Shown here: one piece after another, positions 26,143 to 35,800 of the stretch | Position numbering within the stretch: position 1 is the stretch's first letter | Layout: every line of letters starts with the position of its first letter | NCBI RefSeq assembly: GCF_001017175.1 | Contig: NZ_LCYG01000016.1 | Coordinates: 325,615-389,614, forward strand | Direction: 5' to 3' | Length of the DNA stretch: 64,000 nucleotides | Origin: Microvirga vignae | GTDB lineage: Bacteria; Pseudomonadota; Alphaproteobacteria; Rhizobiales; Beijerinckiaceae | The notes under the pieces: generated by a model | Told to the model about the DNA's origin: nothing | Databases searched by the model: none | The model's input: only the letters and a program-made list of their open reading frames with translations | Position numbers and translations under genes: made by a program

Positions 26143-27549
26143 TCAAGCCCTGAAGAACAGCAGCGTCGCCAGCAGGAAGGTCGGCACGAGGATGCCGCCG
26201 GACCAGAGAAGATAGCCGAAGAAGCTCGGCATCTTCACGCCCTTCTCGCGGGCGATCGCATAGACCATGAAGTTGGGGGCATTCCCGATATAGGAGTTCG
26301 CGCCCATGAACACGGAGCCGGCCGAAACGGCGGCGAGCGTCAGCGCGCCCGTGGTCATGAGAGCCTGCGGATTGCCGCCGGCGAGCTCGAAGAACACGAG
26401 GTAGGTCGGCGCGTTGTCGAGGAACGACGACAGGCCGCCGGAAAGCCAGAAATAAGCGGCGTTGTTGGCGGTGCCGTCCGGGTTCGTCACCAGGGCCACG
26501 AGAGGCGCGAATGCACCGTTCGGGCCGGCCTTGAGCATCGCAAGCACCGGGATAATGGCGATGAAGATGCCGGCAAAGAGCTTCGCCACTTCCTGGATCG
26601 GCCCCCAGGAGAAGCCGTTCTCCGCGCGGTTCGCCTTCGGCGTGGCCTTCAACGAGATGATTGTCACGCCGACCATGATGGCATCGCGCAGGGCGTTCGC
26701 CAGCTCGATCTCCGAGCCCAGCACCGTCACGCGGCCGAGATCAGTGGTGGCGCTCATGAGAATCGCCGTGATGATGATGAAGATCAGCAGGAAGTTGATG
26801 CCGCCCGTCACCCGCACCGGATTGTCGGGCGTCGGGTCAGGCTTGATATGGCCTTCCTTCCTGTAGATCACCGTATCGACCGCGAAGAACAAGGCGAGCA
26901 GGATAGCGCTGACGAACAACGTCTCGGGGAGGAGATGCGTGGTGGTCCAGAAGAAGTCGACGCCGCGCAGGAAGCCGAGGAAGAGCGGCGGGTCGCCGAG
27001 CGGCGTGAGCGAGCCGCCGATATTCGACACCAGGAAGATGAAGAAGACGACCACATGGACATTATGCTTTCGGTCGTCATTGGCGCGCAGCACCGGGCGG
27101 ATCATCACCATGGATGCGCCGGTGGTGCCGATGAAGCTCGCAAGCGCCGCGCCGATAGCAAGCAGCATTGTGTTCGTGCCCGGCGAGCCATGCAGGTTGC
27201 CGCGCACCAGGACGCCGCCGGCGACCGTGAACAGCGCGAGCAGCAGCAGGATGAAGGGGATGTATTCGAGAAGCGCCGTATGGACGAGCGCCTGGAGCGC
27301 CGTGGACGGACCAAGGATGGCCGCCATGGGCACGAGCACCAGCAAGCCCCAGAGAGCCGCGATCTTGCCCTGGTGATGCTCCCACGTATGGGGCGCCAGC
27401 AGCGGGAAGAGGGCGATGGAGAGCAGGATGCCGGCAAAGGGCAGCGCCCAGAGGGGGCTTAAGGTGGCGCCGTCGAGCTCGGCAGCGAAGGCGGCTTGCG
27501 GCAGCACAATCAGAGTGGCGGCGAGCGCCGCGCTTGAGATGCGAAGCAT
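26143..27549 (-). CDS. Sodium:proton antiporter-like transporter (ArsB/NhaD superfamily)
   Basis: The protein has 468 residues from the ATG at 27549, preceded by a GAGGGGGGA tract. A signal-like first segment (SAALAATLIVLPQAAFAAEL) is followed by about 11 hydrophobic helices. The segments VVFFIFLVSNIGGSLTPLGDPPLFLGFLRGV and SSFLDNAPTYLVFFELAGG are signatures of the ion-transporter superfamily that includes NhaD, ArsB and citrate carriers. These proteins are usually annotated as sodium:proton antiporters or citrate transporters. The true substrate is not decidable here. Confidence 0.75.
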   Translation of the reverse strand: MLRISSAALAATLIVLPQAAFAAELDGATLSPLWALPFAGILLSIALFPLLAPHTWEHHQGKIAALWGLLVLVPMAAILGPSTALQALVHTALLEYIPFILLLLALFTVAGGVLVRGNLHGSPGTNTMLLAIGAALASFIGTTGASMVMIRPVLRANDDRKHNVHVVVFFIFLVSNIGGSLTPLGDPPLFLGFLRGVDFFWTTTHLLPETLFVSAILLALFFAVDTVIYRKEGHIKPDPTPDNPVRVTGGINFLLIFIIITAILMSATTDLGRVTVLGSEIELANALRDAIMVGVTIISLKATPKANRAENGFSWGPIQEVAKLFAGIFIAIIPVLAMLKAGPNGAFAPLVALVTNPDGTANNAAYFWLSGGLSSFLDNAPTYLVFFELAGGNPQALMTTGALTLAAVSAGSVFMGANSYIGNAPNFMVYAIAREKGVKMPSFFGYLLWSGGILVPTFLLATLLFFRA

Positions 27550-27720
27550 GGTCTTGTGTCCCCCCTCGCCGGCTCCGGCGCATCTGTGATCTTGTGGACA
27601 CGGTTTAAGGGAAGGGGCTCGTCCTCGCAACGGCGCGAGCGTTAACCGGCTGTTCACCTTAAGTAAAAGAGACTACAACATCATTACACGAGCTTTGCCG
27701 CGCCTGGGGTTGTGGAGTCG

Positions 27721-28512
27721 ATGTGCCGCTTTCTTGCCTACCGGGGAGAGCCGATCTTCCTCGATGAACTCGTCTGTGCTCCGGCCCATTCGCTGGTCCA
27801 CCAGTCGCTTCACGCGACCGAGGCCAAGACGGAGACGAACGGCGACGGGTTCGGCATCGGCTGGTACGGCGAGCGCAAGGAGCCCGGCATCTATCGCGAG
27901 GTGCGCCCCGCCTGGTCGGACGAGAACCTGAGGAGCCTCTGCGAGCAGGTGCGCTCCGGCCTCTTCTTCGCCCATGTGCGCGCCTCGACCGGCACTTCCA
28001 CCACCCGGGCGAACTGCCATCCCTTCTCCCACGGCCGTTATCTCTTCATGCATAATGGTCAGATCGGCGGTTATGCGCGCATCAAGCGCAAGATCGAGGC
28101 CATGATCCCGGACGAGCTCTACGATCGCCGGCAGGGCACGACGGATTCGGAGGCGATCTTCCTCGTGGCGCTTGCCAAGGGGCTTGCAGACGAGCCCGTG
28201 ACCGCCATGGCCCGTACCCTCAAGCAGATTCGAGGCCTCATGGAAGAGGCCGGGATCGAAGAGGCCTTGCGCTTTACCGCCGCCTTCACCGATGGCGAGA
28301 ATCTCTGGGCCTATCGCTGGGCCTGCGACGCCAAACCGCCGACGCTCTATTTCCGCGAGGAAAAGGGCAACCTGCTCGTGGTCTCCGAGCCCATCGACGA
28401 CAAGACCAAGGGCTGGCGCGAGGTGCCGAAAGGCTGCAGCCTCGTGGCGCGGGCTGGCGGCAATGTGGCCGTGCACTGCCTCAACGAAGCCATGGCGCAG
28501 CTCGCGGCTTAA
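27721..28512 (+). CDS. Class II glutamine amidotransferase (YafJ-like)
   Basis: The protein has 263 residues from the ATG at 27721; the GTG three codons earlier was rejected because class II enzymes need Cys at position 2. The sequence MCRFLAYRGEPIFLDEL supplies that Ntn nucleophile (Cys2). FAHVRASTGT and NCHPFSHGRYLFMHNGQIGG are the glutamine-site and oxyanion segments of the GATase_4/YafJ group. Such proteins hydrolyse gamma-glutamyl amides; the physiological substrate of this one is unknown. The neighbours give no pathway clue. Confidence 0.85.
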   Translation: MCRFLAYRGEPIFLDELVCAPAHSLVHQSLHATEAKTETNGDGFGIGWYGERKEPGIYREVRPAWSDENLRSLCEQVRSGLFFAHVRASTGTSTTRANCHPFSHGRYLFMHNGQIGGYARIKRKIEAMIPDELYDRRQGTTDSEAIFLVALAKGLADEPVTAMARTLKQIRGLMEEAGIEEALRFTAAFTDGENLWAYRWACDAKPPTLYFREEKGNLLVVSEPIDDKTKGWREVPKGCSLVARAGGNVAVHCLNEAMAQLAA

Positions 28513-28523
28513 AATCCTGACCT

Positions 28524-28811
28524 TCAGTTCAGGGATCCGCTTCCGCCCGACAGCAGCGGCAGCAGGGCGTCTTTAAGCGCCTTCATCTGCATCTGCGTCT
28601 CGGCCTGGGTCTGAGTGCTGTCCGCATCCGGATTGAGAAGGGCGCGCAGGCGGGCGTTTTCCGCGGCGAGACGGTCATTCTCGGCCATGAGGATCGAAAC
28701 CTTTTCCTCGGCGATCCGCAGACGGGCCTGAGCCTCATCGCGCTCCTGCTCCCGCAATTGCACCCGATCACGCCAGAGGCGGGTCGCAACGGTTTCCGTT
28801 CCCTCAATCAT
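28524..28811 (-). CDS. Small coiled-coil protein of unknown function
   Basis: A 95-residue protein. A charged heptad region (about residues 18-60: RVQLREQERDEAQARL, then VSILMAENDRLAAENARL) should form a coiled coil. It ends in a flexible Gln-rich stretch and a short hydrophobic tail (KALKDALLPLLSGGSGSLN). It has no signal peptide or membrane span. It converges on the amidotransferase gene, 11 bp apart. I do not recognise the family. Confidence 0.6.
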   Translation of the reverse strand: MIEGTETVATRLWRDRVQLREQERDEAQARLRIAEEKVSILMAENDRLAAENARLRALLNPDADSTQTQAETQMQMKALKDALLPLLSGGSGSLN

Positions 28812-29007
28812 CGTCGGCTCCTCGCATCATCCGAATACGCGCATGGCCCGGCTCGCTTTGACCCTTCCGTGTCTTCACTGCGGCATCAACTCACGATGCG
28901 CAGAAAGCGCCCGCGGAGTTCATCAGATGGGTCCCGGCAGCAGCCGTCATGCCTGCATAAGACTCTACATCGCCATTGGCATCTTAATAGATCGTTGCCA
29001 ATGGCGG

Positions 29008-29718
29008 TTAACTATCCAGTTCCGGATAGTGCCGGAAGATTCCCTCCTCGTTGAAGGGAATGCGGCGGGGACTTGCGAGGTAAGCCTTCATGCGCGGCCG
29101 TCGAGCGACAGCCTCGTGCAGGGCCGCGACGCGCGGCACGTCCTTCAGGACTCGCTTCATGGCCTTGGGAAAGGCGTAGGACAATCCTTCGACCATCTGG
29201 AACAGGGAAAGGTCCACATAGGTGAGCCTGTTGCCGACGAGCTGCGCATCACTGGCGGGATTGCGGGCCAGGATCGTCTCGAACCAGTCCAGAAATTTCG
29301 GAATCCGGTTCTTGCGAAACTCGGCGGATCGCCTGAGGGCCTCCGCCTTCTGGTCCTCATAGTAGAGGCTTGCTGCGACCGGATGATGCGTGTCGTGCGC
29401 TTCCGCGATGAAATCGGTGATGGTGAGCTGGATCTGATGCGTCCATAGCCCGCCTGCCGGGTCCTTCGGCGCAAGATCGTGCCTCGCGCCAAGGTAAAGA
29501 AGGATCGCCGCCGTTTGGCCGATGATCGTGTCGCCGTCCTTCAGGAAAGGCGGCGCGAAAGGCGGATGATCGGCGTGGTCCATCAACCTTAACATCACGG
29601 CGAGGCCTTCCGACTCCCGCGCCACGTCGATGTAATCGGCTCCCGCCTCCTCCAGGGCCAGCCTGACGAACTCGCCGCGTCCCTGGATCGTGGGCCAGTA
29701 GTAGAGTTCATAGGACAT
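29008..29718 (-). CDS. Glutathione S-transferase family protein
   Basis: A 236-residue protein with an N-terminal thioredoxin-like domain (MSYELYYWPTIQGRGEFVRLALEEAG, PFLKDGD, then IGQTAAILLYLG, where the QTAAI residues bind the glutathione gamma-glutamyl group) and an all-helical C-terminal domain (NRLTYVDLSLFQMVEGLSYAFP). The Tyr-Trp-Pro start resembles alpha/mu/sigma-like and nuclear-type GSTs. It probably conjugates or transfers glutathione; the substrate is unknown. It is a single gene flanked by repeat-rich gaps. Confidence 0.85.
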   Translation of the reverse strand: MSYELYYWPTIQGRGEFVRLALEEAGADYIDVARESEGLAVMLRLMDHADHPPFAPPFLKDGDTIIGQTAAILLYLGARHDLAPKDPAGGLWTHQIQLTITDFIAEAHDTHHPVAASLYYEDQKAEALRRSAEFRKNRIPKFLDWFETILARNPASDAQLVGNRLTYVDLSLFQMVEGLSYAFPKAMKRVLKDVPRVAALHEAVARRPRMKAYLASPRRIPFNEEGIFRHYPELDS

Positions 29719-29807
29719 GGAAAGCTCCGCTTCTCAGCCGCAAAGAGTGTGAGAAGGATGGCGCTCCAGCTTTCGATGTCAAAAGCGTTCTTCCGACAAT
29801 CGCCCTA

Positions 29808-29859
29808 GAGCATCGGACGAGAAAAGTGGATTCCACTTTTGGGATTCGATCCGATGCTC
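29808..29859. repeat. Palindromic repeat, family C (copy 1)
   Basis: Outer arms GAGCATCGGA / TCCGATGCTC and inner arms AAAAGTGG / CCACTTTT are both perfect. Related pieces lie at 32758-32801 and 53731-53783. Confidence 0.75.
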
Positions 29860-29870
29860 CTTCCTGGAGC

Positions 29871-29941
29871 AGCGCATCGTTCGCGCGAAAAACCGGGTCC
29901 AATTTTCGCTGACGCGGCCCTTCGGGTCCGCACGATGCGCT
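29871..29941. repeat. Palindromic repeat, family D (copy 1)
   Basis: Arms AGCGCATCGT / ACGATGCGCT are perfect, and the interior carries CCGGGTCC, TTTTCGCTGACGCGG and CCCTTCGGGT. A second copy lies at 35931-36025 and a partial one near 53682. Confidence 0.75.
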
Positions 29942-30004
29942 GGTGCCTTTCCATCCATCCGCATCATGGCGGAGTGGCTGCATGGACTACACGTCAAGAA
30001 AAAA

Positions 30005-30022
30005 GCGCCCCGAAAGGGGCGC
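30005..30022 (-). terminator. Rho-independent terminator of the RTX gene
   Basis: The stem GCGCCCC / GGGGCGC closes on a GAAA-type tetraloop. On the minus strand it is followed by a run of six T. It lies 32 bp past the restored RTX stop at 30054. Confidence 0.85.
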
Positions 30023-30072
30023 CTTCCATCTCGCTATCGAAACTGCGGTTCGATTAGATAACGACGAAGTCG

Positions 30073-32052
30073 TTATAAGCGATGGCCTTGTTTTGCGCCG
30101 ATATTGGCGAACACCACCTGACCGCCCGAGGCGTTGCCGTTGGAATCGTACCACAGGTTACCGGTCGCCTTGTCGTAGCCGATATAGTCGTTGGCATCGA
30201 GCGCCTTGCTGCTGATCTTGAAGAAGCTCGAGCTGAGCGTGCCGGTCTTGGTCAGCTTCTTGAACACGGCGTTCTCCAGTTGGATCGTGTCGTAGGCCCT
30301 GTTCCAGTCCACGATCCGGTCCCTGTTGGAGGTGCTGCTCGGTGTCTTGTCGAACACGAAGATGTCGCGCCCGGTGCCGGTGCCGCCATAGAGCACGTCA
30401 TTGCCGGCTCCGCCGTAGATCTTGTTGCTGCCGGCATTGCCCTTGATCACGTTCGAGAGCGAGTTGCCGGTCAGATTGATCGCCGCAGAGCCGGAGGCGT
30501 AGAGACGCTCCACGTAATTGGCGAGGGTGTAGCTGACGCTGGTGAGGACGATGTCTATCGTGCCACCAGTCGAGGTTTCCACCACGCGATCACCGGCATC
30601 GTGGACATAGTAGAGATCGTTGCCGGTGCCGCCCTCCAGGCGGTCCGCACCGGCGACGCCGTTCAGAGTGTCGTTGCCGGCCCCGCCTTGAATGGTATTG
30701 GACAGAGCATTGCCAGACAGGCTGTCATTAAACCGGGAACCGATAATGTTCTCGAAGTTCTTGTAGGTGTCGCCCGTGGCGATGCCACCGATGCCGTTCC
30801 CGGCTGCTAGATCTACACCAACACCGTCCGTGCTCTCCTTGAAGGTCAGCGTGTCGATGCCGTCGCCACCATCCAAGGTGTCGCCCTCAAATTCCGACGC
30901 GGCATAGACGTCGTTATGCGTGGTGCCGGTGACCGTGACCTTGCTGGTGCGAAGATCGACGATGGTCGCGGAAATCAGACCACTCCCCAGAGTTGGGTCA
31001 TGCCAGGACACGGAGAGACGGCCGTCGGCCATTTCAGAGATATGCGGATCTCTCTGAGAGCCGAAACTATCAACACCGGCCCGTGCATTGACCTTGATGG
31101 GGTTCCCGGCAACGCCGTTCGCATCGATCACGCGTACGAACACGTCGCCAAAGTCCCCCCCGTCCTCGGCGATATAGGCGACAGCAAAGCCACCGCCCTT
31201 CAGCGCCGTGATGCTGACGCAGTCGAAGTCGGAGTTCGGCTTAGCTCCGCCGATGCTGGTAATGATGTCGTTGCCGTTCGTGTCCTTAAGAGGAGTGCCC
31301 GCCGAATTGTAGAAGCGAGCTTCGATCCCGACCGTCCCCTTGTCGATGATGACGGCAAAGTTCCCGTTGGGAAGTCCAGTGGCGGGATCCTTCAGGGCCA
31401 CCACGTCGGCACCCGTGGCGTTGGAAATCCCGATCGCAGCTCCGACGCTGCTGCCGTTGACGATTCTGAAGGAGATGCCGCTGTTCGCGGCCTGCGAACG
31501 GTAGGACACGACATGCGTGGTCCCACCGAGCCAGGTCACATCCGGATTTGTCGCACCGGAGGCAGAAGAGACGAGGACCGGGGTGCCCGGCGTACCGCTC
31601 GAGTCATACTGGACCAGCTTGAGCCCTCCGCTATCCTCTCCGCTATCGACATAGGCGGTCGCCCAACCTCCCTGATTGTTGGCGCTCATCTGCGCGCCGT
31701 CCACGCTCGTGGTGCTCAGCGTCGAAGCCGTACCGTTGGCAGAGCCGTCGAAGTTGAACTTCTGGCTCCGGAGGTCGCGCTGATTCTCAGCATTGGTCTC
31801 GGTCCAGGTGATAACGAAACCGCCATCCGCATCGTAGGCAAAAACATCCGAGAATTGCTGAGAGAGGTCCGACGTTACGAAGTGAACGTCGCCCGACTTG
31901 ACGCCGTTGCCGTCATAGAGCTGGAAGTTGATCTTCTGGTTCTCACGCCAAGTCACCACATAGCCGCCGTTCGGCAGCATGATGATGGCGTCTCTGTCGA
32001 GGCTGTTTCCAAGGCGGACGGAGTTCTCTGTGCCCCAAATCTTGAATGTCAT
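30073..32052 (-). CDS. Secreted RTX calcium-binding protein, apparently frameshifted at the C terminus
   Basis: The protein has 659 residues from the ATG at 32052, with AGGAGA 5-6 bp upstream. The first ~370 residues carry propeller-like repeats of the type GGYVVTWRE, GGFVITWTE and GGGFAVAYI. From ~390 onward there are RTX nonapeptides (GGDGIDTL, GGAGNDTLNG, GGTGNDLYY, GGAGNDVLYG), which fold on Ca2+ after type I secretion. There is no signal peptide, as expected. The frame ends abruptly in GAKQGHRL. Reading one base out of frame after the T run at 30091-30094 gives KAIAYNDFVVI and then a stop at 30054, the normal ending for this family. Confidence 0.85.
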   Translation of the reverse strand: MTFKIWGTENSVRLGNSLDRDAIIMLPNGGYVVTWRENQKINFQLYDGNGVKSGDVHFVTSDLSQQFSDVFAYDADGGFVITWTETNAENQRDLRSQKFNFDGSANGTASTLSTTSVDGAQMSANNQGGWATAYVDSGEDSGGLKLVQYDSSGTPGTPVLVSSASGATNPDVTWLGGTTHVVSYRSQAANSGISFRIVNGSSVGAAIGISNATGADVVALKDPATGLPNGNFAVIIDKGTVGIEARFYNSAGTPLKDTNGNDIITSIGGAKPNSDFDCVSITALKGGGFAVAYIAEDGGDFGDVFVRVIDANGVAGNPIKVNARAGVDSFGSQRDPHISEMADGRLSVSWHDPTLGSGLISATIVDLRTSKVTVTGTTHNDVYAASEFEGDTLDGGDGIDTLTFKESTDGVGVDLAAGNGIGGIATGDTYKNFENIIGSRFNDSLSGNALSNTIQGGAGNDTLNGVAGADRLEGGTGNDLYYVHDAGDRVVETSTGGTIDIVLTSVSYTLANYVERLYASGSAAINLTGNSLSNVIKGNAGSNKIYGGAGNDVLYGGTGTGRDIFVFDKTPSSTSNRDRIVDWNRAYDTIQLENAVFKKLTKTGTLSSSFFKISSKALDANDYIGYDKATGNLWYDSNGNASGGQVVFANIGAKQGHRL

Positions 32053-32510
32053 CTGGCTCTCCTGGAAGCGGAAGGGGGGTGTACGGCGCGGCTGAACCAT
32101 CGAGCGATGCTCTCGGGACGAGGCGCACGGAAGCTTTCGGCGGCCATGGTCGCCGATGGATTGCTTAACGGGTGAATGATGCTCGATATATTTCTTCGAA
32201 TGTTGCCGTAATGATCACAGCGCATGAAGCATTCGAGGCCGCGAAATCATCGAAGCAACTTGAGCACGAGGCTATATAGACGGGGATAAAGGGTCACAAC
32301 TCTCCGTTTAGAGAGGTACGACCGTAGGGGAAGGTTGCCTTAACGTTCAATCTGAACGCCCTAGTCCGGATAAGCCTTTGCAATGGCATCGAAAAGTCCC
32401 ATTGGTGCGACGATGCAGCAATATGCCAATGGGCGAAGCTGGGCCGTGCGCTGGAACACATGATCTAAAGGAACAGGCCGTTTGCTCAGTGCAGAGGATG
32501 ATTCCGGCGG

Positions 32511-32560
32511 GCGCATGGGCAAGCTTCAGAAACGATTCGGCTGGGACGAAGCCCATGCGC
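32511..32560. repeat. Inverted repeat with 10-bp perfect arms
   Basis: GCGCATGGGC and GCCCATGCGC are separated by 30 bp. It is part of the palindrome-rich spacer between the RTX gene and polA. Confidence 0.6.
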
Positions 32561-32701
32561 CTTAGAGCTCCTGACTAATCCGTTCTGAGCCTCATCCTTA
32601 GAGCCTGATCCATCATCCTTGGGTTCGCTCACTCGTGAGACTTGGCCTGCCTCCCCCGTGCGAGGCAGGAGAAAGGGGGCCGCCCCTCATGGGCCAGCCT
32701 C

Positions 32702-32729
32702 TGAGGAGCAGCCGTGGGGCTGCTCCTCA
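32702..32729. repeat. Hairpin repeat with 12-bp perfect stem
   Basis: TGAGGAGCAGCC and GGCTGCTCCTCA flank a 4-base loop. It resembles the TGAGGAG-type extragenic palindromes common in Rhizobiales. It lies downstream of polA on the minus strand, but has no T run. Confidence 0.6.
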
Positions 32730-32757
32730 AGATGAAGGGTATTCGTTAGGCACTCTC

Positions 32758-32801
32758 AAGCATCGGACCCGAAAGTGGATCCCGTTCTCCGCGCGAGGCG
32801 C
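32758..32801. repeat. Palindromic repeat, family C (partial copy)
   Basis: Starts AAGCATCGGACCCGAAAGTGG, like the left arm of the copy at 29808, and runs up to the polA stop codon. Confidence 0.55.
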
Positions 32802-35800
32802 TAATGCGCCTCGTCCCAATTCTGCGCGGCTCGCGCTTCGACGGCGAGCGGCACCTTCAGCGATACGGCGGGGAAGGGGGCTTCCGTCATCACGCGGGAG
32901 ATCACCGGCAGCGTGGCCTCCACCTCGTCGTCGGGGGCTTCGAACACCAGTTCGTCGTGCACCTGCAGCAGCATGCGGGCCGAGAGGCGTTCTGCTTTGA
33001 GCGCATCCTCCATGCGGATCATGGCGCGCCGGATGATATCGGCGGCGGTGCCCTGGATCGGTGCGTTGATGGCCTGGCGCTCCACGCCCGCACGCTCGGA
33101 CGGATTGCTCGAGCGGATCTGCGGGTAATGGCACACGCGCCCGAAGAGCGTGGTCACAAAGCCCTTGTCCTTACAGGCCTTCTTCGTCTCGTCGATATAG
33201 GTGCGGATGCCGGGGAAACGCTCGAAATACTGCTTGATGAAGGTCGAGGCTTCCGCGTTCGGAATGCCGAGACGCGTGGCAAGACCGAAGGCCGAGATGC
33301 CGTAGATGATGCCGAAATTGATGGTCTTCGCCTGACGGCGCAGGTCGGGCGTCATCCGGTCGAGCGGCACGCCGAACATGGCGGAGGCCGTCGCCGCGTG
33401 AATGTCGACGCCGTTCGCGAAGGCCTCCTGCAGCTGCGGGATGTCGGCGATATGCGCGAGGATGCGAAGCTCGATCTGGCTGTAGTCGGCCGAGATGATC
33501 TTGTGTCCGGGCGGCGCGATGAAGGCCGTGCGGATCTTGCGGCCTGCTTCCGTGCGGATCGGGATGTTCTGCAGGTTCGGATCGGACGAGGAGAGCCGTC
33601 CCGTCGTGGTCGCAGCCAGCGAGAACGAGGTGTGCACCCGCTTCGTCTCGGGGTGCATGTGCTCCTGCAGCGTATCCGTGTAGGTGGATTTCAGCTTCGA
33701 GAGCTGACGCCATTCGAGGATCTTCGCGGGCAGCTCGTGACCGGCCTGCGCCAGTTCATCGAGCAGCGTCGCGGGCGTTGCCCATTGGCCGGATGGCGTC
33801 TTCTTCGCGCCGGGCAGGCCCATCTTGCCGAAAAGAATGTCGCCGATCTGCTTCGGGGAGCCGAGCGCGAATTTCTCGCCCGCCATCTCGTGGATCTCGT
33901 CTTCGAGGCGCGCGAGCGTCTGCGAGAAATCGCCGGACAGGCGGCTCAGAATCTGCCGGTCCACCAGGATGCCGCGCATCTCCATGCGCGCGATCACATC
34001 GACGAGGGGACGCTCCAGCGTCTCATAGACGGTGGCGCGATGCTCGGCGATGAGCCGTGGCTTGAGGATCTGCCAGAGACGCAGCGTGACATCCGCATCC
34101 TCCGCCGCATAGGCCGTTGCCTTCGAAATCTCGACCTTGTCGAAGGTCACCTTGTTCCGGCCCGTGCCCGCCACGTCCGAGAAGCTGATCGGTGCATGGC
34201 CGAGATGGCGGCGGGCCAATTCGTCCATGCCGTGCGAGCCTTTTCCGGCATCGAGCACGTAGGAGATCAGCATCGTGTCGTCGACGGGGCGCACGTCGAT
34301 GTTGTGGCGCTTGAACACGATCCAGTCGTATTTCAGGTTCTGGCCTACCTTTAGAACCGACGCATCTTCCAGCATCGGCCGAACGGCATCGAGCGCATCG
34401 GTGACCGGGATCTGGCCCTTCACGAGACCCCCGCCGAAGAGATCGGATTCGTCGCGGTGCTGTAGCGGCACATAGCAGGCCTTGCCGGGCTCCAATGCCA
34501 GCGAGAAGCCCACGAGATCGGCGCGGTTCGCATCGAGATCGCTCGTCTCCGTATCGACCGCGACATAGCCCTGGGCCTGCGCCTGGGCGACCCATTCCTT
34601 CAATCGGTCGAGACTGGTGACGGTCTCATAGGAAGACACATCAAACGGAATCGACGCCGCCTCCGTCGCGCGCTTTCCGGCGAGTTGCGAAGGCGTGCCG
34701 ATGCCCTCGATGGGCTTACGCGCTGCGCCTGTCTCCGGCAGGTCGAGACCTGCGAAAGGATCGACATCGCTTGAGACTGCTTCGCCCTTCTCGAAGAGCG
34801 GAGGCTCAGGCATCGATCCCTCAAATCCTCCGTTGCGCTCCCACTTGATCGCCTCGCCGCCGGGCATCAGGCGCGGGTCCGGATCGATGGCGGCGGGATC
34901 GGCATCGTAGAGTTCCGCCACGCGGCGCGTGAGCGTGTTGAACTCCATCGCTTTTAAAAAACCGATGAGCGTCTTCGGATCAGGCTCCGGTACGCTCAAG
35001 TCATCGAGCGATACGGGCACCGGTGCATCGCAATCGAGCGTCACGAGCTTCTTGGAAAGACGCGCCGATTCCGCGTTGTTGATCAGCGTCTCGCGGCGTT
35101 TCGGCTGCTTGATCTCGTTCGCGCGCTCCAGCAGCGTTTCGAGATCACCGTATTCCTTGATGAGCTGTGCCGCCGTCTTCAAGCCGATGCCAGGCACGCC
35201 CGGAACGTTGTCGGAAGTGTCGCCCATGAGCGCGAGAACATCGCCGATCTTTTCCGGCGGAATGCCCTCCCATTTCTCGATGACCGCGGCTTCGTCGAGA
35301 TTGCGCTCGGGCCGGTAGCCGGGCTTGCCCTTGGAGCCGGATTCGAAGTCGTAGAAGCACACCTTGGGACCGACGAGCTGCATCAGGTCCTTGTCGGAGG
35401 AGATGATGAGCACGTCCGCGCCGCGCGCCTTGGCCTGCTGCGTATAGGTGGCAATCAGATCGTCCGCCTCGTAGCGCTGAAGTTCCACGGGCTCCAGGCC
35501 GAAGGCGCGGATCGCTTCGCGCATCAGCGGCATCTGGACCTTCAGGTCCTCCGGCGCATCCGGGCGGTGGCCCTTGTAATCCTCGTAGAGTTCCTTGCGG
35601 AACGAGCCCTCGGACTTGTCGAGCACGATGGCGAGATGCGTGGGCTTCAGGCCCGCCGCGCCGTCGCGCATGAACTGCAGGAGCTTGGACACGAACAGGC
35701 GCACAGCCCCCGTCGGCATGCCGTCCGAGCTGCGGGAATTGTACTTCTGGTCCTGGTTCATGGACTGGAAGTAGGCCCGGAAGATGAAGGAGGAGCCGTC

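Larger units (their letters stand above)
29719..30072. other. Repeat-rich gap between GST and RTX genes
   Basis: This 354-bp gap holds two palindromic repeats (29808-29859 and 29871-29941) and the RTX terminator hairpin (30005-30022). The restored end of the RTX reading frame would fall at 30054, inside this gap. I see no other gene. Confidence 0.7.
32053..32800. other. Long repeat-rich intergenic region upstream of the RTX gene
   Basis: This 748-bp gap contains the RTX promoter region (AT-rich near 32190-32240) and several perfect inverted repeats: CCCATTGG/CCAATGGG at 32398-32433, GCGCATGGGC/GCCCATGCGC at 32511-32560, and TGAGGAGCAGCC/GGCTGCTCCTCA at 32702-32729. A family C piece follows at 32758. 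The short open frames here have no ribosome site and I do not call them genes. Confidence 0.6.

Noticed and set aside
32378..32578. 66-codon open frame in the RTX-polA gap
   Set aside because: It lies inside palindromic repeats, lacks a ribosome site and has no recognisable fold.
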